This document shows, in pieces, positions 47,634-57,570 of a DNA stretch of 64,000 nt (its first letter is position 1; each line of letters starts with the position of its first letter). The notes under the pieces are model-generated. The model searched no databases. It was not told where the DNA came from and worked only from the letters and a program-made list of their open reading frames with translations. The translations under genes were made by a program, and so were the position numbers. The DNA lies in NCBI GenBank assembly GCA_963810525.1, contig CAWENB010000003.1, forward strand, positions 1,054,001 through 1,118,000, written 5' to 3'. This stretch comes from JAICLK01 sp963810525. Lineage in GTDB: Bacteria > Patescibacteriota > Saccharimonadia > Saccharimonadales > UBA4665.

Positions 47634-50566
47634 TATGGAGCTATGTAGCACGTCCCGTTACGTGCGTTCGCTGTGTTGTTGGAGGTTACGGAGATAGTCA
47701 GCACGTCGCCCTTTGCGACGACGCAGGTGCCGGCCGTGTCCACGCAAGTCACGGCGTTGGTACAGACGGAGGTCGGGGCCGACGAACAGGCGCTGGTTGT
47801 GTCAACCAGCGTAAACGTGGTCGTGTGCCCTGCCGTACCCTCAGCCGCCGACTGTCCGCAGTTCAGTTGCGTATAGGTAATCGCCTTGCCTGCGGGTATT
47901 TCAGCATTCGCCTCCGTCCCGGTAGCTGTTGACGTGCCGATGGGAAAGAAATAATCCGTTGTTGCGGTTGTCGGCAGCGTCAGCCCAGTGCCCATCATGG
48001 TTGCGTTAGGCACGTTGAAGTAGGTCCAGCCAGTGCCCGCGCCGCCATCCGTGGCTACCCCCTGACCCGCCGTGCCGCTGGTGATGGGTAGCGTAATCGT
48101 CGGCGTCCCGGCCGCTGCGGGCGCTTGCAGCACCGCATGACCACTGCTGCTGCCATAGAGCTCTACGGGACCGTAAATCTCGAAGTCCTGTAGATTCTCC
48201 GTCGGCTGACCGGCAATCACGTAGCCCTTGTTGCCCGTGACCGGCACAATGTCCAAGAGGGTGTATTTCGTCGCTGCCGGAATGCCGCTATTGGCCGCGC
48301 TCTCGCCAACAAACGCAGCCTCTCCGGCGTTTAGGAAGTTGGAAAGAATGAACATCCTCGGGTCGGCTGTATCGGCCGGGTCAAGGGCGATGCCGAAGCT
48401 GAAGTCCTGCATCGAAATGTAGCCCATGCCTAGTGCCTCACCGCCCGGGTTTAGCGAACAGCCGGTGATATAGCCGACGCCCTCAGACTCATACTGCCAC
48501 GCGCACTGCGGGCTGCCACCGTTGGCGTCACCCCAGGAGTAGACCGAGATGGAGGCGTTGTTCACCTGCCACGTCGGGGTCTGGCCGCCAGCCGAGTTGC
48601 CGAGGCTGATGACGTTTGACCCGCCATCGAGCTGAACACCGTTCTCGAACTCATTACCGGCTAGTGTCATGCCCAGCAGCGTTGCGGCACCAAGCGCCGT
48701 AGCCGGCTGCCAGTAGCTGTAACTGCCGCTGTTGTGGGTCGAGTCGTCAATCGTGCCGGTAATGAAGCCGCCTGAGCCGCTGGAGTTCTTGATACACACC
48801 CGCTGCGCCGAGACGACGCTGGAGAGGGCGCAGTTGGGGGCAACTATCTCTGCGAACTGACCGACGTTCATCAAATCTACGCAGGTAGCCAGCTCACCCA
48901 CGCAGCCCGGGTCGAACATCTTGGACGCGAATCCCGCGTTGGGGGTCTCGAAGATTAGTCCCTCGGCGTTGTTCTTGTCCGTGGCGTTGTAGGTAATGGT
49001 CCAAGGCGTGTTGATGTCAGTACCGGAGACATCGGCTGCCGGCGGGCCATTATAGGCCACGCCACCGAGGGTGCCGCCAATCTGTGCCGCGTGGTGAGCC
49101 CCAGCGACGGTTACGTGGTCAATGGTCGTCTGGTCAGTGCCTCCGGGCGTCGTTGCGTCGGAGTCTGCGTACCAGCCGGTCATGCCGAGCGTCAGGGCGC
49201 TCCCTGCACCGCAAGCTGTGTCGCTGAGGCTGGTGTTGAGCCCGCCATAGCACCTGTCGTCGATTGTCAAGCCATGCAGCGCTTGAGCCACACCGTCCCA
49301 GATAACGACAGTCGGAAGGCCGTCGGTCTGGCCGGAATAGACCAGCGTCGTTCCGTAACCAAGGTTCGGAGCCGCTGCGCTGTTGGCGTCAAACTCGGTC
49401 GAGCCAAAGTCACCGTCGATGTAGACCTGCGAGGGGACGACAATCGGACGGGGGATGGAATAGTGCCCTCGGGGCCACTTGAGCTTGCCGCCAGCCGGAG
49501 TCGTGGCGTTGGGGGTGTTTACCACCAGAGCCGCAACAGCCGAGTTAAACACCGCCGTGTCGTCCGGAACGACAGTAACCGAGCCGCTGCCGACGGTAGT
49601 CGCAGTCCCAATGGCCATCGTCGTTGTCCCGCCGCCGGAGACAATGGTCGTAAAGACAGAATCTCTCGTGGCCGACATTGGGGGATTGGGGCCTGCCGAG
49701 GCCGGAAAGCCATAGTCCGTGTAGCCTAGACACGACCCGCTGCCCGGACAGCCAGTCGCCGCCTGAGCGTTGCCATAGACCCAGCCAATGAGCTTCATGG
49801 TCGAACAGGCCGCGCCGGTGCAGAAGTAGACCTTGTAGTAAGCTGCGTTGGCGACTTGGTTCCAGGTGAAGTTGTTGAACTGATTGGCCCCGAGCGTTGC
49901 TGCGGCAGAGCTGGTGTAGGTGATGGTGCTGCACGCGCTCTCGCCCATGTTGGCATCGACGGTCGTAACGCAATAACCATCGACGGTCGAGCCAGTATGA
50001 CCGTTGGAGCCAGTGAGCGAGTTGACGGTCAACTCGCCAGACGGAGCGCCAAGGGCGTTCGCCGGGCCGGCGTTCAGTACCGCTACGTGCTGGCCGTTGA
50101 CGAGAGTATTAGCTCCGCAGCTGGTCAAGTTGACGGAGCCGTTGGCCGTACAGGATGAGCTGGTTAGTGTGTCGGTATTGAGGCCGTAAGCTTGGATGTT
50201 CGGCTCACCGTTGACATTAGCCCCAGTGAGGTTGCTATTAGCGCCACCTCCAGCACCGTTAAAGGGTAAGGAAAGGGGCGTAGAGCCCCCATTGACGGTA
50301 TTGACGGTCAGCTTGCCGGGCGTCGAGATTGAGGCGCTTACGTCGCCGCTTATGGTCGAGCAGCCGTTGACGCCGCTTGTCTGGCCGGTGATGAATGAGC
50401 CGGACGGACATGGGGCAAGAGGCTGAAGGGCGTTAATCTGGGCCTGAATGTCGTTGACGAAGTTCTGGTCAGCGGTCCAGGTCGTCACGCCACGGCTAAT
50501 ACTTTGGGCGTTAACCGAGCTAGCGGCTAGAAAGATGGACGCTAACGCTAGAAGGAGCTTTTTCAT
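47633..50566 (-). CDS. Large exported pectate-lyase-like/tail-spike protein
   Basis: 977 residues. It begins with a signal-peptide-like MKKLLLALASIFLAASSVNA, unusual for a virion protein. Repetitive Gly/Ser/Thr-rich beta sequence follows, with a beta-helix-like core (HGLTIDDRCYGGLN; DQTTIDHVTVAGAHHAAQIG). Likely a tail spike or a secreted polysaccharide-binding protein. Its stop overlaps the ATG of the spanin-like gene. Confidence 0.65.
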   Translation of the reverse strand: MKKLLLALASIFLAASSVNAQSISRGVTTWTADQNFVNDIQAQINALQPLAPCPSGSFITGQTSGVNGCSTISGDVSASISTPGKLTVNTVNGGSTPLSLPFNGAGGGANSNLTGANVNGEPNIQAYGLNTDTLTSSSCTANGSVNLTSCGANTLVNGQHVAVLNAGPANALGAPSGELTVNSLTGSNGHTGSTVDGYCVTTVDANMGESACSTITYTSSAAATLGANQFNNFTWNQVANAAYYKVYFCTGAACSTMKLIGWVYGNAQAATGCPGSGSCLGYTDYGFPASAGPNPPMSATRDSVFTTIVSGGGTTTMAIGTATTVGSGSVTVVPDDTAVFNSAVAALVVNTPNATTPAGGKLKWPRGHYSIPRPIVVPSQVYIDGDFGSTEFDANSAAAPNLGYGTTLVYSGQTDGLPTVVIWDGVAQALHGLTIDDRCYGGLNTSLSDTACGAGSALTLGMTGWYADSDATTPGGTDQTTIDHVTVAGAHHAAQIGGTLGGVAYNGPPAADVSGTDINTPWTITYNATDKNNAEGLIFETPNAGFASKMFDPGCVGELATCVDLMNVGQFAEIVAPNCALSSVVSAQRVCIKNSSGSGGFITGTIDDSTHNSGSYSYWQPATALGAATLLGMTLAGNEFENGVQLDGGSNVISLGNSAGGQTPTWQVNNASISVYSWGDANGGSPQCAWQYESEGVGYITGCSLNPGGEALGMGYISMQDFSFGIALDPADTADPRMFILSNFLNAGEAAFVGESAANSGIPAATKYTLLDIVPVTGNKGYVIAGQPTENLQDFEIYGPVELYGSSSGHAVLQAPAAAGTPTITLPITSGTAGQGVATDGGAGTGWTYFNVPNATMMGTGLTLPTTATTDYFFPIGTSTATGTEANAEIPAGKAITYTQLNCGQSAAEGTAGHTTTFTLVDTTSACSSAPTSVCTNAVTCVDTAGTCVVAKGDVLTISVTSNNTANARNGTCYIAP

Positions 50567-50745
50567 CTGCTGTGCGTTCTCTTGTGCTTGCGATGGCCCT
50601 TTCGACCCTTTTTGTGCTTCTTCTTGCCTCGACGCTGGTTGGCATAGGCAGCAGCCACTGCCTGATCCCTCGGATGACCTGAGCGAATCATTTCCGAAAT
50701 GTTACGGGAGCGTACTTCGGCTCCGGAGCCGCTTTCTAAAGGCAT
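50563..50745 (-). CDS. Small basic phage protein
   Basis: 60 residues. NISEMIRSGHPRDQAVAAAY is the 'S.NI..mi..G.p..QAvAiA' pattern common in small phage structural-region proteins, followed by a Lys/Arg/His-rich tail. Role unknown. Confidence 0.7.
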   Translation of the reverse strand: MPLESGSGAEVRSRNISEMIRSGHPRDQAVAAAYANQRRGKKKHKKGRKGHRKHKRTHSR

Positions 50746-52346
50746 TATCTTGTCTCCGCATCGGTAGCTGCATTAGTTCCGCCACCGAGAAGTAGTCTGG
50801 GGATAGCTCCGGGCTTGACGTGACCACGACCAGCGACCTCGCCCACAGGTCTGGTGACGAGTGGCGCTCCACCGGCAATGTTGCCGACGGTTTCTGCGCT
50901 GGCCGCTGCATGACCGCGAGGGCCATACATGATCATTCGGAGGCGGCTGAGCTCACCTGGCTGGTCAAAGTAGCTTTCATTGGCCTCGTAATTAGGCTTG
51001 TCTGGAGCGTTGCGCCGAAAGAGCTGTCTTACTTGGTCGAAGGTATCGTCCTTAAGTCTGTTTTGGTAGTGTCGGGGATGTAAGTCTAGCTCTTGATTTA
51101 TGGCGTCGAGGTCTACGTGCCCCGACGGCACTTTGATAGCTCCCTCGTAGTCAGCGACCTGACGCAGGGACGCGAACATGGCGTATTCCTCGTTGATGGC
51201 ATCGTAGTTATCTCGAAGCTGTGGGCTATAAGTGCTGAGCTTGTCTCGGATGGCGCTCTTGCTGAGCTCTAGCTTGTCCATTGCATCCATCACCGCCGGC
51301 CCGGCCTTCATGCCTCCCTCGTCATTGTAGACCATCCGACGCAAGCTCTTCACCTTCTTCATGCCACGAGTCAGTTGGGCAGCGTCTTCGAGAATGCCCC
51401 TGACCTTCGCCTTTGCGTCCCGAGCCTCTTTCCAGAGCTGCTCGGTGTATTGCTGGTTGGCGCGAGAGTTCGGGTTCATGGGGGTCTTGAGCTTGTCCAA
51501 GAAGTCCTGCTGAACCTTGCGGGCGCGGGCAAGGGCATCCTGATGAATTACGTCTGATAGGTCTTCCATCTTGCCGCCAAAGCGATTAAAGGCCTCTCGG
51601 CTCACCTGACCCCGGCGCAATGCCCTAACCCAGTTGCCGAAGCGGGCAAATTCCCTATCAAAGCTCTTAAGATTCAAAATGTCAGACAGTTGCTTAGCGG
51701 GCTTTACGTCCCACTCACGGTCTGTCAGCTCACCGCGTTTCAGGAAGTCTCTTGCCGCCCCGAGCTCACCAGGAATGCGAGCAGTCTCGCCAATGGAGCT
51801 GGCCAGAAGGCCCTGACCGGCCCCCTGAAGCCCGCCTTCGCCGCTTAGAGCGCCTGTGATGCCGCCAACGAGAGGCGGGATACCCAAGCGCAGTGCTGCG
51901 CTCTCAGGATTGAGAAGTAAAGAGGCATCTACGGCCTTGCCGGTCAGGCTGTCAGGGACAAGCGCCCTTGACACCGGACCACCGAAGCTCTCGGTGTCCT
52001 CTTTTATGCCAGTCTCCGAAATTGGTGTGCCGCCAAGAGCATCCAAGCCAGCACCCATCGCGCCCACCGCCGGAGCCATGTACCTGTCCCGGATGCTGTT
52101 GATGTATCCGTTGACGCTCTCCAGCCAGTTCTCCTGCCCAGCCGCCTTGACCTTGTTCTGAAGTATCTTGGGCGTATTGGTGCTGGCCATGATGAGAGGT
52201 TTGTTGGCGATGAGCCGGCGCTCAAACTCCTTGTCCTTGGTCGCCGGGGCCAGAATCCAGAGCTTGCCGTCCTTCGTGCGGCCGAAGCGGTACTGGCGTG
52301 CCTGAGCTTCCTTTTGGAGCTGGGCTAGTGTCGTTGCGTCAGCCAT
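50745..52346 (-). CDS. Internal virion/ejection-type protein
   Basis: 533 residues, helical, charged, with an Ala/Gly-rich hydrophobic stretch around 160-200. No enzymatic motif. Its place after the other internal proteins matches ejected proteins of podoviruses. Stop overlaps the next start. Confidence 0.55.
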   Translation of the reverse strand: MADATTLAQLQKEAQARQYRFGRTKDGKLWILAPATKDKEFERRLIANKPLIMASTNTPKILQNKVKAAGQENWLESVNGYINSIRDRYMAPAVGAMGAGLDALGGTPISETGIKEDTESFGGPVSRALVPDSLTGKAVDASLLLNPESAALRLGIPPLVGGITGALSGEGGLQGAGQGLLASSIGETARIPGELGAARDFLKRGELTDREWDVKPAKQLSDILNLKSFDREFARFGNWVRALRRGQVSREAFNRFGGKMEDLSDVIHQDALARARKVQQDFLDKLKTPMNPNSRANQQYTEQLWKEARDAKAKVRGILEDAAQLTRGMKKVKSLRRMVYNDEGGMKAGPAVMDAMDKLELSKSAIRDKLSTYSPQLRDNYDAINEEYAMFASLRQVADYEGAIKVPSGHVDLDAINQELDLHPRHYQNRLKDDTFDQVRQLFRRNAPDKPNYEANESYFDQPGELSRLRMIMYGPRGHAAASAETVGNIAGGAPLVTRPVGEVAGRGHVKPGAIPRLLLGGGTNAATDAETR

Positions 52347-53761
52347 TAGTGAATCTCAGCTCCCGGAGGGGCTCCGTCGTCGGTGTCAGGGGTAGGAGCT
52401 TCGGTTGGTGCGGGTGTCTCAGCAGGCTCGGGAGCTTCTGGCGTTGAACTCGCTGCGTTCATTGCGTCATTCACGCTCTTAAAGTAAACTCCGGGGGCTC
52501 CAGAGTCCATGTTCAGGTCACTCAGCTTCTGATCAAACATCTGCTGAAGGACGTTGAGCTTAGCTTGAGCCTGCTCCTTGGTCTCTCGGCCCGTGGGCAG
52601 CACGGCGTCGATGTCCTTGGAGGTAATTAAGCCGGCCGTGTCGTCGCCCGTGATGCGAGTGAACTCGACGAGGTTGACGGGGCGAGTCGAGCCGGTGAAG
52701 GCTTTCTGAAGCTGAAGAGCTGCCGAAGTTCGGTCTGCGCCAAACATAGCCTCGCTTACACCACCCGCGCGGGCCTTTACGGCTATTCGCCAGCGGTTGG
52801 CAAAGGTATTCATCCAGTTTCTGTACGTGTTGCCTGCGTCGCCCGGCAGAACCTGTGCCGCATCTGATGCCAGTCGAATTATCTGCTGTCGAGCGGCTGA
52901 CAGATTTGGAATGGTCTCTGTGGCTGTCTTTCGATCCACAAAGACATACCTACTGCCGGGAGCCAAGGCTTGCCGGGCGCTAATGGTAGTCGGATTCACC
53001 GGTCGCATGGTCTCCCGGTCATAAAGCACGCTGTTCTTAAGCTGCGTGAGCATCGGGATAGGTGTCTTGTCTAACTGGAAGTTCAGAAGTGTGTTGGCTC
53101 GATCAAGGAGCTTTGTGTCGGCCCCAGAAATCTGGAACTTGAGCTTGTCGGCCATGTACTGAGACCATTTGGCCTTATTGGTCTGGTACAGCTGCATCTC
53201 AGTCTTGGCCTCAGCCCCCGCTGGCTTGTCGTACTGAGGGGCTCGAACAGGCGTGCCGTCAGGCTGTCGGACATAAGCCTCGGTGCTGGAAGGACTCAGG
53301 AAGAATGGCTTCTTGAAGGCTATGGCCTGTCGCTGAGCAGCTTCCTGAAGGGTCTGCTGATGCTGCTGCTGTCCATAAGCTCGGCTCTTGTAGTCCTCCA
53401 AGGTCTTCTCGGCATTCTCTGGCGTCATCTGGTTAACGGCATCGAGCGTGCCTTGAGGCGGGGCTAGGCCCTGACCAGCCAAGGCCTCAATCTGAGCCGC
53501 TACGTCGCCCTCAGACTGGTGCTGCTTCTGCCGGTTAGCGGCGTTAGTCAGCCCGAGATTACCCAGAGCCTCCAGCGGAGCGCCAATGGGCCGGCCCTTG
53601 GCCGCCTCAAAGGAGCCAATCAGAGCCGGTACAGCGCTCAGGATGCCCTCTACGCCGGGGGTGTAGATGTCCCCAGGCTGAGTGGTTCCCGACTTAGCCT
53701 GACCCTTGTCGTCAAGTGTCGGTATCCCAATAAGGGACTTGAGAATGTCAGCGAGAGGCAC
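52346..53761 (-). CDS. Internal virion protein
   Basis: 471 residues, Gln/Ala-rich helical middle (GQQQHQQTLQEAAQRQAIAF), acidic Pro-rich C-terminus. Probably virion-internal by position; not recognised by motif. Confidence 0.5.
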   Translation of the reverse strand: MPLADILKSLIGIPTLDDKGQAKSGTTQPGDIYTPGVEGILSAVPALIGSFEAAKGRPIGAPLEALGNLGLTNAANRQKQHQSEGDVAAQIEALAGQGLAPPQGTLDAVNQMTPENAEKTLEDYKSRAYGQQQHQQTLQEAAQRQAIAFKKPFFLSPSSTEAYVRQPDGTPVRAPQYDKPAGAEAKTEMQLYQTNKAKWSQYMADKLKFQISGADTKLLDRANTLLNFQLDKTPIPMLTQLKNSVLYDRETMRPVNPTTISARQALAPGSRYVFVDRKTATETIPNLSAARQQIIRLASDAAQVLPGDAGNTYRNWMNTFANRWRIAVKARAGGVSEAMFGADRTSAALQLQKAFTGSTRPVNLVEFTRITGDDTAGLITSKDIDAVLPTGRETKEQAQAKLNVLQQMFDQKLSDLNMDSGAPGVYFKSVNDAMNAASSTPEAPEPAETPAPTEAPTPDTDDGAPPGAEIH

Positions 53762-53763
53762 TT

Positions 53764-54213
53764 CTACCTCCGCGAGGAGAGAAGCTTAAGGAGTTGCTGA
53801 AGGAGCTGAGCCTGATTGCCGCCGGACTGACTTTGTGGGCCCTGAGTAATGGCGTTTGGCACGCCACCGCCTTTGGGAGGGTTAATGGGGCCGGTTTGAG
53901 GAGCCTGTGCGGCTTTTGGTGAAAGAAAGCTGCCCCCTAACGAACCCAGCGACCCACCAATCTCTCCGCCCACAGGACCACCAAAGTATGAACCAAGCGC
54001 TCCGCCACCTATACCACCAAGGCTGCTGGCCAAACCCTGTCCTTGTCCGGCCTTGAGTCCAGAGGCCGCACCGCCACCAAGCTGACTCAGCAGCGACGGC
54101 GGGGTCTGGCCGGTGTTCATCTGGGTAGCTTGGGCGGGCGAAAGGCCGCTGGGGCCGGGAAAGGGGGCGTTACCAGCCGCTCCCTTACCAAACAGGTCTG
54201 TTAGACCGGGCAT
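53764..54213 (-). CDS. Gly/Ser-rich virion protein
   Basis: 149 residues, low complexity. A Gly-rich glycine-zipper-like segment (GGGALGSYFGGPVGGEIGGS) could insert in membranes during ejection. The start overlaps the previous stop in AAGTTCTAATG. Confidence 0.5.
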   Translation of the reverse strand: MPGLTDLFGKGAAGNAPFPGPSGLSPAQATQMNTGQTPPSLLSQLGGGAASGLKAGQGQGLASSLGGIGGGALGSYFGGPVGGEIGGSLGSLGGSFLSPKAAQAPQTGPINPPKGGGVPNAITQGPQSQSGGNQAQLLQQLLKLLSSRR

Positions 54214-54500
54214 TAGAACTTACTCTGTGCGCTCTGTGTCTGTCCCAAGCTCTGCTGAAGCGCGTTAAGCGAGCTGGTGCTGGTGTTGCTGGCGGGGTTG
54301 AACGTCGGGACGCCAGTCGGTGTCGGCGTAGAGCCAGAGGCGTTACTGGGCTGGCCGAGGATGTTGTTGCCGTTCAGGACGCTGTAGGGCTGGCTGGACA
54401 GCGCTCCGCCACCGAGGCCAATGCCGCCGGTCGTTGAGCTGCCGCTGCCTCCGCCAAGGAAGTTCTGAAGCGTGCTGGCTGTGTCGGTTTGAGCGCCCAT
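54213..54500 (-). CDS. Gly/Ser/Asn-rich small virion protein
   Basis: 95 residues, low complexity, ending in QSKF. Start and stop both lie in AAGTTCTAATG-type junctions. Probably structural. Confidence 0.45.
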   Translation of the reverse strand: MGAQTDTASTLQNFLGGGSGSSTTGGIGLGGGALSSQPYSVLNGNNILGQPSNASGSTPTPTGVPTFNPASNTSTSSLNALQQSLGQTQSAQSKF

Positions 54501-54839
54501 TAGAACTTACCCGCTGCCGCCGGGCCAGCTGCGCTGGCCTTGTTGCCCAGAAACTGCTGAAGACTGGATGGCATCTGGCTGATGTTGCCGAGCTGAGACT
54601 GAATCCCGGCCCATGAGGGCGTCTGAGGCGTCTGCGGAGGGCCGGAGTAACCCTGCGTGGCCGGCAGGAATAAACGGCACCAACGGGCTACACTGATGGC
54701 GCACCCATCGGCCCTGGAGTAATTATCTGGCACGCCGGGGCTATGAAGAGCCGAGACGCGTCCGCCAGAGCCACGACGTTACCGAAGCTTTGGGGCTGAG
54801 TAGAACTGGGGGTATTGCTTGTCTGAGTTAGCGCCCATA
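54500..54839 (-). pseudogene. Low-complexity small gene, probably frameshifted
   Basis: A start MGANSDKQYPQFYSAPK at about 54838 soon meets a stop. Later frames carry FGNVVALADASRLFIAP and then SQLGNISQMPSSLQQFLG to AAGKF at 54500. One short protein interrupted by indels is the likely reading. The single longest frame (54500-54733) has an implausible N-terminus. Confidence 0.4.
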
Positions 54840-55550
54840 TTAGAACTTCGGCGGGGTCGTTATGGAGTTACTCGTGCCGCCGCCAATGACGTTACCGAGG
54901 AGGCTAAGGGGGCCCTGTTGGATGCCTTGGGCGTACTGCCACTGCTGCTGGAGCTGGTTGAAGAGGTTCTGGGCCTGCTCTTGAGCCAACTGCTGTGGCA
55001 TACCGGCGGCAGTAAGGGCGTTCTGAAGGTCGGTAGTCTGCTGGTTGTACTGCTGAGCGCCCAAGCCCATCAGCTGTCCAGAGGCGTTAAGCTGATTGGC
55101 TGCTCCCTGTTGAAGAATGGGTAAGAGGGATGACTGATTGGCCTGAGCAACGGCCGAAAGAGCCGCGCCGCTGTTGCCGAGGCCCATCAGAGCTGCTTGC
55201 TGAAGCACCTGAGGATCGGTAAAGGTGTTTAGGTTACCTATCTCAGCCTGCGTGGCCTGAGATTCACCCCCGCCAGGGGCTGTGAATTGCTGAAGAGTGC
55301 TTTGGGCATTCTGCTCGGCCGGGTTCAGATTGCCCGTAAGACCTTGAATCTCGTTGATTAGTCCTGTCTGCGCGGTTGTAAATGGCGCTGTCTGAAGCAA
55401 CGGCACCATACCGAACAGCTGGGACAGCTGCGGAAGGTCAAGCTGAGCCGCCTCAGCCTCTTTCGTCCCGCCTTGAATATACGGCTTCAGCCACCCCGGG
55501 ATATTCGGGCTGGACTGGCCGCTAGAAGTAGTTGTACTGCCTGAGCCCAT
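54840..55550 (-). CDS. Gln-rich internal virion protein
   Basis: 236 residues. Helical, Gln/Ala/Leu-rich (QQLAQEQAQNLFNQLQQQWQ), typical of podovirus ejection or internal proteins found before long Gln-rich neighbours. Ends PPKF. Confidence 0.55.
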   Translation of the reverse strand: MGSGSTTTSSGQSSPNIPGWLKPYIQGGTKEAEAAQLDLPQLSQLFGMVPLLQTAPFTTAQTGLINEIQGLTGNLNPAEQNAQSTLQQFTAPGGGESQATQAEIGNLNTFTDPQVLQQAALMGLGNSGAALSAVAQANQSSLLPILQQGAANQLNASGQLMGLGAQQYNQQTTDLQNALTAAGMPQQLAQEQAQNLFNQLQQQWQYAQGIQQGPLSLLGNVIGGGTSNSITTPPKF

Positions 55551-55570
55551 CTATGCTTCTCCAAACACTA

Positions 55571-56092
55571 TTATACCAGTAGAGATGGGACAGGGGAACT
55601 AAGCTGGAACTCGATTACTGACCGGACCTTGGCAGCGGAATGTCCGGTGGAGTCCAAATACCGAGCAAAAGCCGCAGGATTTCGCCACGTACTCATCTCC
55701 CCTTTGGTTATCTTGGGTCGGTCGGGAGGGATGATGGCGTTGAGCTCAGCCACCCACTTGTCTACCTCTTTCATAATATCGTTCTGAATCAGTACTCCAT
55801 CGTAGCCCTTATCCATCTCAGCTTGGTAGATAAAGACAAAGGGCCGGCCGTAGTTCTCCAGTATCCAACTGGCCATGTGGCCGACGACCTGACTGTCCGC
55901 AAAGGCCAGCCAATAGCCGGTGGTCTTGGGCAGGCTGACCCACTTCTGGGTGATGTCGTAGATGACGGAGTCAGGGTCAGTAGACGGCAGGTTGGCTTGA
56001 ATAAAGCTCCTGACTCGGCTACGGAAGGTCGGAAAGAGGCTCCAAGCGTAGTCATCTTCGGGAAGGAGGCGGTAGAAGCTGCCAGCTTTCAT
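55571..56092 (-). CDS. GNAT-like protein of the structural region
   Basis: 173 residues. The pattern GYWLAFADSQVVGHMASWIL then FVFIYQAEMDKGYDG resembles the acetyltransferase core found in some phage structural clusters, but the acetyl-CoA loop is not obvious. Overlaps the fibre gene by one base. Confidence 0.5.
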   Translation of the reverse strand: MKAGSFYRLLPEDDYAWSLFPTFRSRVRSFIQANLPSTDPDSVIYDITQKWVSLPKTTGYWLAFADSQVVGHMASWILENYGRPFVFIYQAEMDKGYDGVLIQNDIMKEVDKWVAELNAIIPPDRPKITKGEMSTWRNPAAFARYLDSTGHSAAKVRSVIEFQLSSPVPSLLV

Positions 56093-57066
56093 TAGACTCC
56101 TATGGCGATCCAGTAAGCTCCGAAGGTCTCGTTGCCAGAGTTCGAGTTACCAATTTGAAGCGTGAAGCCGGAGGTTGTTATAGTACCCGACTCAGCCCCA
56201 GTGGCCAGAAAGCGCGTAACGTCGGCTGTTGAGGAGCCGATGCCGCCAACGACGACAGCGTAGACGGCCGTGACAAACGCCGTTGGAAAGCTGACTGGCG
56301 TTGTGGCTGTCTTCGTGCCAGTGATGGTCGCCGGAGCCACAGTGCCCCACTGGACGAGAAAGGCGACAGGAGAGCCGCTGACAAGAGCCGGGATGGTGAG
56401 GTAGCCGGCTGCCGCGCTTACGCCCGGGAGCTGCTGCGTGGCCACAGGCTCACCAGTCAGGATGCCGTTGGGTACGCCAGTGAAGGTATATGTCCCCCCG
56501 AGGCTGGTGTTGGCCGTCAGCGGGAACGGCACAGTCGGCACTGGCGTCCCGGTCAGTATCCAAGCCGGCGTGGCGCTGTAGTAGTTCATGAAATACGTGC
56601 CGCTGGCTTGGATGAGACCATCGGTGACAGCTGCTCCGGTCGCTGAGACGATGCTTATGGCCCCGGTGCTGTTCAGGTTAAAGGTCGGAGCTGTGGTCGT
56701 GTTGGCCTGAGGGAACATGACGGCAACCTGCTGACCGTTAACCAGAGAGCCGATGTCGCTGAACGTCCCGGCGAAGGCTATTGGGCCGCCCGTGGCCACG
56801 ATGAACGGCACTTTGGCGTCGACGTACTGCTTGTTGGCAATGCCCAGAGCTGCTGATGGGTCGCCGCCGGTCAGTGCCCCGGCTGGAAAGGTCGGATTGC
56901 CACCTGAGTCAATGGCCGTGATGATGGGCGAGCCAATGGTGTTGCTGACGCCCTGAGGCAGGTTGAGCAGCCCCAAGAGAGCGTTGGTCAGGTTACGTAT
57001 CTTCAGCGCCCCAAATCGGGGGTTGTCGCTGTCGGCAGGAGTGCTGCCATCGAGAACTACGCTCAT
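56092..57066 (-). CDS. Tail fibre-like protein
   Basis: 324 residues. DNPRFGALKIRNLTNALLGL and ALGIANKQYVDAKVPF are short fibre-shaft motifs (the 'A.N..YVD' segment is common in phage fibres). The rest is beta-rich with a receptor-binding-like C-terminus. Confidence 0.65.
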   Translation of the reverse strand: MSVVLDGSTPADSDNPRFGALKIRNLTNALLGLLNLPQGVSNTIGSPIITAIDSGGNPTFPAGALTGGDPSAALGIANKQYVDAKVPFIVATGGPIAFAGTFSDIGSLVNGQQVAVMFPQANTTTAPTFNLNSTGAISIVSATGAAVTDGLIQASGTYFMNYYSATPAWILTGTPVPTVPFPLTANTSLGGTYTFTGVPNGILTGEPVATQQLPGVSAAAGYLTIPALVSGSPVAFLVQWGTVAPATITGTKTATTPVSFPTAFVTAVYAVVVGGIGSSTADVTRFLATGAESGTITTSGFTLQIGNSNSGNETFGAYWIAIGV

Positions 57067-57075
57067 TTCAATCTC

Positions 57076-57570
57076 CTAAGGTAGCGTTATCCACTGTCCG
57101 GGGGCAAAGTCCATGAGCCACAGACCGTCGTATTGGATGGTGATGTTCATTGGGCCGGTCGCTCCGTTGATTGTGTCGGTGCCATACGGCGTCACGTCGA
57201 TGTTAAAGGCGTTGGCGTCGGTCTTCTTGATTATCTTCTGGTCAAGAGTGCCCACGGCTGCCGGAAGCTGGGCTATTTGGTCAGCGGCGGTCCCTGACGA
57301 CAGTAATTGTATCTGAAAGCCGGTTGGTATGGCAACAGCGGCCGGAGTGAAGGCAGAGACGGTCGTGGTCCAGCCGCCGCCGGTGAAGCTGACGTTGCCG
57401 GTCAGGATGTTCGAGAGGGCATTGGAGGTGTCCCGCTCGCGGGCGCGGAGAGCTTCGTTGAGCTGCTTGAGGTACTTGACTGTGTGAGGGTCAATGACGG
57501 GCTCAAAGCGCGTGACTGGGGGCAGGACCATCTCGTGGCTGAGGATGGGGATTGTCGGGGGGGTGGCCAT
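57076..57570 (-). CDS. Structural protein, fibre-associated
   Basis: 164 residues: a helical stretch (VKYLKQLNEALRARERDTSN) then beta-rich (MNITIQYDGLWLMDFAPGQW). Such proteins lie next to podovirus fibre genes. Stop and start overlap neighbours. Confidence 0.55.
   Translation of the reverse strand: MATPPTIPILSHEMVLPPVTRFEPVIDPHTVKYLKQLNEALRARERDTSNALSNILTGNVSFTGGGWTTTVSAFTPAAVAIPTGFQIQLLSSGTAADQIAQLPAAVGTLDQKIIKKTDANAFNIDVTPYGTDTINGATGPMNITIQYDGLWLMDFAPGQWITLP

Noticed and set aside
47673..50426. Plus-strand reading frames opposite the large spike gene
   Set aside because: They follow the codon periodicity of the minus-strand gene, lack ribosome-binding sites and show no family features.
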